Below are positions 60,888-64,000 of a stretch of DNA of 64,000 bases, one piece after another (within the stretch, counting starts at the first letter, position 1; every line of letters begins with the position of its first letter). The stretch comes from Verrucomicrobiota bacterium. Its GTDB lineage: Bacteria > Verrucomicrobiota > Verrucomicrobiia > Verrucomicrobiales > DEV007. The notes beneath the pieces were generated by a model. That model was not told where the DNA came from. It did no database searches and saw only the letters and a list, made by a program, of their open reading frames with translations. The position numbers were made by a program, and so were the translations under genes. Location: positions 115,712 through 179,711 of the forward strand of contig JAGWVU010000003.1 of assembly GCA_018970725.1 (NCBI GenBank). The letters run 5' to 3'.

Positions 60888-62375
60888 GTGGACGGGGCGT
60901 GGAGGTTCCTTTTGCCGGGAGAGACCCGGAGTCAATGGGAGGCCGTCCTGCCGGAATTTTTGCGGCACGCCCGTTGGTTTGCGGGCAAGGCGCGTCCGAT
61001 CCGGAGCGTGCGAGTCCTTGATGTTCTCTCGCTGCCCGGGGACGGGGAGGAGGAGCAGTGGTTTTTGGTTCTGGTGCGGATCGATTCTGAAGAAGGGGAG
61101 CCGGTCATCTACCAGATTCCGATGGGAAGCGGGGACGTCAAAATGGAGGGATTCTCCAGGGGGATTTGCGAGGCCGCGTCGGCGCCCGCATTTTGGCTTG
61201 CCCTTTGGCGTGTGATGCAGGGACGGGCGGCCGTGTACCCGGAGACTCCCGGCGCGCGCATCCTGCGGGAAGAGGGGGACGGCGGATGGGAGTTCGGTGA
61301 GGCGGTGACGGTGAAGATCTCAGCGGAAGAGCAGAGTCATAGTGCCGCGGTGATCGGGAATCGTGTCTGGGTGAAACTCTTCCGCAATCTTTGGGAGGGG
61401 GAGAATCCCGAGTTGGAGATGGGGCGTGCTCTGCGTCAGGGGGCATTTCCTTGGATCGCTCGTCTCGAGGGCGGTTTGCAGTATGCGCCTCCGGAAGGGG
61501 AGGTGCGAACTCTGGCCTGTGCCCATCAATATATCGCGCACCAGGCGAACGGTTGGAACCATGCGCTGGCTGAAATCAAGGAAGATCGGGAGAAGGTTCG
61601 GAGTTCGTTCCGGTCTGCCGGTGGTTCGGGAATGGAGCGGAGCGAGCCTGAGGCGGGTCTGCTTGACAGTGAACTTTTGGGACGGCGATTGGGGGCGTTG
61701 CACCGGTGGATGGCTGCGCTCCGCACTCCCGCCTTTGCGCCGGAACTGATCACGATGGAATGGCAGGGGCGTTTCTGTGAAAGCCTGCGTGAGGAGGTCG
61801 GACAAACGCTTCGGATGCTTGCTGCAGCGCGCCCTCTTTGGGGGCCGGAGCTGGATCCGTTAGCCGATCGCCTGATCAATCAACAAGCTGAAATGCTGCA
61901 GATCGTGGAGCGGTTGGAGAAGCGGCGGATCGAGGGCAGGCTCATTCGATGTCATGGCGATCTGCATTTGGGGCAGGTTCTCCACACGGGCGATGAATGG
62001 GTGATCATTGATTTCGAGGGCGAGCCGGCGCGATCGATCCCGGAAAGACGCCTCAAAAATCTCGCGTTCATCGATGTGGCCGGCATGCTTCGTTCCTTTC
62101 ACTATGCCATTTGTGCCGCGGGGGGCGGAGCCGGCGGCGCGGACGACTCCGGGGGCTGGAGGAGGGCCACGAGCGACCGCTTTCTTCATGGTTACTTCCA
62201 CGAGGCTTACCGGGGCGAATTCCTTCCCGATGCAGAGGATGAGAGGACCGATTTGCTGAAGATTTGTCTGCTGCGCAAGGCTCTGTATGAATTGAGTTAC
62301 GAGTTGAATCATCGCCCCGACTGGGCTGCGATCCCGATCATTGGATTGCTCGAAATCATCGGGGAAGCTGGGTAA
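60888..62375 (+). CDS. Maltokinase-like aminoglycoside-phosphotransferase-fold kinase
   Basis: The 495-residue product (GTG start) has the maltokinase N-terminal cap with PEFLRHARWFAGKARPI. Its kinase core has the catalytic segment RCHGDLHLGQVLHTGDEWVIIDFEGEPARSIPERRLKNLAFIDVAGMLRSF, closely matching the Mak1/Pep2 family. These enzymes phosphorylate maltose to maltose 1-phosphate for GlgE-dependent alpha-glucan synthesis. In many genomes the kinase is fused or next to trehalose synthase; neither treS nor glgE is in this window. Spacing suggests cotranscription with the DUF1353 gene. Confidence 0.83.
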   Translation: MDGAWRFLLPGETRSQWEAVLPEFLRHARWFAGKARPIRSVRVLDVLSLPGDGEEEQWFLVLVRIDSEEGEPVIYQIPMGSGDVKMEGFSRGICEAASAPAFWLALWRVMQGRAAVYPETPGARILREEGDGGWEFGEAVTVKISAEEQSHSAAVIGNRVWVKLFRNLWEGENPELEMGRALRQGAFPWIARLEGGLQYAPPEGEVRTLACAHQYIAHQANGWNHALAEIKEDREKVRSSFRSAGGSGMERSEPEAGLLDSELLGRRLGALHRWMAALRTPAFAPELITMEWQGRFCESLREEVGQTLRMLAAARPLWGPELDPLADRLINQQAEMLQIVERLEKRRIEGRLIRCHGDLHLGQVLHTGDEWVIIDFEGEPARSIPERRLKNLAFIDVAGMLRSFHYAICAAGGGAGGADDSGGWRRATSDRFLHGYFHEAYRGEFLPDAEDERTDLLKICLLRKALYELSYELNHRPDWAAIPIIGLLEIIGEAG

Positions 62376-62492
62376 ATCCGTCGGTCCCGTTATAGCCTGC
62401 CGGGGCATGCCCGAAGCTGGGAGGCAGCCGTACTGGACGGAAGGGGCGCCTGTAATTCGACAAGACGCCAGGCTGGGTGTTCGATAGAGAGC

Positions 62493-62509
62493 GCGCCGGA
62501 AACCGGCGC
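62493..62509 (+). promoter_or_regulatory. Hairpin just before the NtrC-family start codon
   Basis: The perfect 7-base inverted repeat GCGCCGG-AAA-CCGGCGC ends 5 bases before the ATG at 62515. In the mRNA it would cover the place of the ribosome binding site, so it may limit translation. The effect is an inference from position only. Confidence 0.35.
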
Positions 62510-62514
62510 CCGCC

Positions 62515-63891
62515 ATGATGGAGATCCTGGTAGTAGATGAGGACCGGAGGTTGCGTGATGCGGTGTTGAGCGCGTTGGAGGCGGAACATCACTATGTGGA
62601 GGCCATGGCGGGAGGGGAGGCTGTCTTGCGAAGGTTGGGTGAGGAACACTTCGATGCGGTCTTCCTCGATTTGCGGATGGGAGGGAACGGAGGGATGGAA
62701 ATCCTCGGTGAAATCAAACGCCGGCACCCGGGGACGGAAGTGGTGGTGTGGGCCTCGGATGGAACGGTGCAACTGGCGGTGAAAGCGATGCGGGATGGGG
62801 CCTTTGATTTTTTGGAGAAGCCCTTTCCGGATGATGTTTTGCAAGGGGTGCTGGCGAGGTTGGAAAGACAACGTCGGTTGCCAGGCTGGTCGGAGGTGGT
62901 GGAGGGGCCTCCTAACGCGGGCACGGCGGAACCCGTTTTGGATTCCGCGGATGCCTCGATGCGCGCGGTTCGCGATGTGCTCGGCAGGGCCGCCCCCACG
63001 TCGGCCTCGATTCTGATTCTGGGAGAGAGCGGGACGGGAAAGAGTGTGATGGCGAGGGCGGTGCATGACAAGAGTTCGGTGCGCCACAAGCCCTTTGTCA
63101 CGGTGAGTTGCCCGAGCTTGTCCCGCGAGCTTCTGGAGAGCCAGTTGTTTGGCCATGTCAAAGGCGCCTTCACGGGGGCAATCAGGGATCAGTGGGGAAA
63201 AGTGCATGCCGCGAATGGTGGTACACTCTTTCTGGATGAGATCGGCGAACTGCCGTTGGATATTCAGCCGAAGCTTCTGAGGCTGTTGCAAGAGCGCGAG
63301 TATGAACGGTTGGGCGAAACGAAGACGCGTAAGGCGGAGGTCCGCGTGATTGCCGCGACCAATCGTGATTTGCGGATGTTGGTCGATGATGGGGCTTTCC
63401 GCGAGGACCTGTATTACCGCCTTCATGTCATTGTGGTAACGCTTCCGGCCTTGCGGGATAGGCCCGGCGATCTCCTGCGCTTTGCGGAAGAATATCTCCG
63501 TTTTTTCGCGGAGCGGACCTCTCGCAAAATCCGGGGATTCAGCGAGGGGGGGAAGAACAGGTTGCGGTCATACGCCTGGCCGGGGAATCTTCGCGAACTG
63601 CGGAACGGGATCGAGCGGGCCGTGATCTTGTCGCGCGGGGAGGAGATTGGCGCGGAAGACCTTGCCTGCGACAACGGTCCGACTCGGCTCCAGTGCGTCC
63701 CCGGGTGGAATTCCGCCACGGAAGCGTTTGCCCATTCCCTGCCGGGAGCGGACCTCAGTCTTGAGGCCTTGGAGGGTGAGCACTTGAAACGGGTGCTCGG
63801 ACGATCCGGCAGTCTGGCGGAGGCGGCGAGAATTCTGGGAATCGACCAAGCGACACTCTATCGCAAACGGAAACGAATGGGGCTTGGATAG
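62515..63891 (+). CDS. Sigma-54-dependent response regulator (NtrC family)
   Basis: The 458-residue product has a receiver domain with phosphoacceptor D52 in FLDLRMGG and K102 in FLEKPF. The AAA+ domain has Walker A GESGTGKS (170-177), the sigma-54 contact loop GAFTGA (217-222) and Walker B GTLFLDEIGELP. A Fis-type helix-turn-helix lies at the C-terminus (LAEAARILGIDQATLYRKRKRMGL). The intact GAFTGA loop means it should activate RpoN promoters. Its kinase is not in the window unless it is the gene beginning at 63927. Confidence 0.95.
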   Translation: MMEILVVDEDRRLRDAVLSALEAEHHYVEAMAGGEAVLRRLGEEHFDAVFLDLRMGGNGGMEILGEIKRRHPGTEVVVWASDGTVQLAVKAMRDGAFDFLEKPFPDDVLQGVLARLERQRRLPGWSEVVEGPPNAGTAEPVLDSADASMRAVRDVLGRAAPTSASILILGESGTGKSVMARAVHDKSSVRHKPFVTVSCPSLSRELLESQLFGHVKGAFTGAIRDQWGKVHAANGGTLFLDEIGELPLDIQPKLLRLLQEREYERLGETKTRKAEVRVIAATNRDLRMLVDDGAFREDLYYRLHVIVVTLPALRDRPGDLLRFAEEYLRFFAERTSRKIRGFSEGGKNRLRSYAWPGNLRELRNGIERAVILSRGEEIGAEDLACDNGPTRLQCVPGWNSATEAFAHSLPGADLSLEALEGEHLKRVLGRSGSLAEAARILGIDQATLYRKRKRMGLG

Positions 63892-63926
63892 AGGAGGCGT
63901 TTTCAAGCGCGAAGTGCAATTGAAAG

Positions 63927-64000
63927 ATGAATAATAAGGCGAGCTGGGCTATCTGGTTCACCGAACGATTCTCAGTTGCACGATGGCCAGATACACCCAA
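63927..64000 (+). CDS. Start of a further gene, cut by window edge
   Basis: An ATG at 63927, 36 bases after the NtrC-family stop and preceded by GAAAG, opens a frame that runs to the window end. The 24 visible residues (MNNKASWAIWFTERFSVARW and so on) have no recognisable motif. Position suggests a partner such as a sensor kinase, but the sequence is too short to tell. Confidence 0.35.
   Translation, partial: MNNKASWAIWFTERFSVARWPDTP

Noticed and set aside
63755..64000. Minus-strand frame open at the right edge
   Set aside because: Most of it is antisense to the end of the NtrC-family gene and it has no recognisable motif.

Overview
The window is a high-GC, gene-dense bacterial chromosome segment that most resembles a member of the Verrucomicrobiota. 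The evidence is the mixture of families. There are Planctomycetes/Verrucomicrobia-type secreted cytochromes (DUF1549/DUF1553 with DUF1501, DUF1592/DUF1588/DUF1585, and a short cytochrome fused to an SHD1 domain). There is a Gram-negative envelope set (bamA, skp, lpxD) and a regulatory PTS set (hpf, hprK, ptsH, ptsI) with no sugar permease. There is also a GC-rich double hairpin of the kind often scattered through Verrucomicrobia genomes. No rRNA, tRNA, CRISPR array, prophage or insertion sequence was recognised, so the assignment rests on protein families only.

Layout. 1-6000: an LsrF-type aldolase cut by the left edge, an EboF-like phosphodiesterase, araD, an SDR dehydrogenase, mtnA and a prepilin peptidase with a large insertion. 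6000-15700: a VanX-type dipeptidase, a CCA-adding/poly(A) polymerase family enzyme, a polar amino acid ABC transporter, two small secreted proteins (one DUF4174), a ceramidase-like protein, a CocE/NonD hydrolase and a beta-propeller protein. 15900-23600: the large subunit of glutamate synthase, a cytochrome/SHD1 protein, a very cysteine-rich secreted protein, a half-size TauE/SafE protein, holA and a small secreted protein. 23600-28700: hpf-hprK-ptsH-ptsI and ruvB. 28900-33200: bamA, skp, a strong terminator, then lpxD. 33200-45200: a double NIPSNAP protein, a DUF1592 cytochrome, pyruvate carboxylase, transaldolase, and a DUF1501 + DUF1549/1553 pair. 45200-49600: sulfite reductase hemoprotein, a repeat element, and a soluble PAS histidine kinase facing a NarL-type response regulator. 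49770-59820: a carbon-storage block. It holds a thiolase with a separate OB-fold protein, the operon phaP-phaA-phaE-phaB-phaC (class III polyhydroxyalkanoate synthase) divergent from phaR, and aceB-aceA (glyoxylate bypass). 60100-64000: a DUF1353 membrane protein, a maltokinase-like protein, an NtrC-family sigma-54 activator and the start of one more gene.

How the genes fit together. The best-defined system is acetyl-CoA handling. PhaA and PhaB make 3-hydroxybutyryl-CoA, PhaEC polymerises it, the phasin coats granules and PhaR senses them. AceA/AceB and pyruvate carboxylase supply or refill C4 acids. The control regions of aceBA and of the pha operon both contain TTTGC/GCAAA elements, which suggests, but does not prove, a shared regulator. 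Other points worth checking are three back-to-back inverted repeats ahead of the response regulator gene, the cysteine-rich secreted protein between a cytochrome and a half-size TauE/SafE protein, and the prepilin peptidase with about 120 extra residues between its catalytic aspartates.
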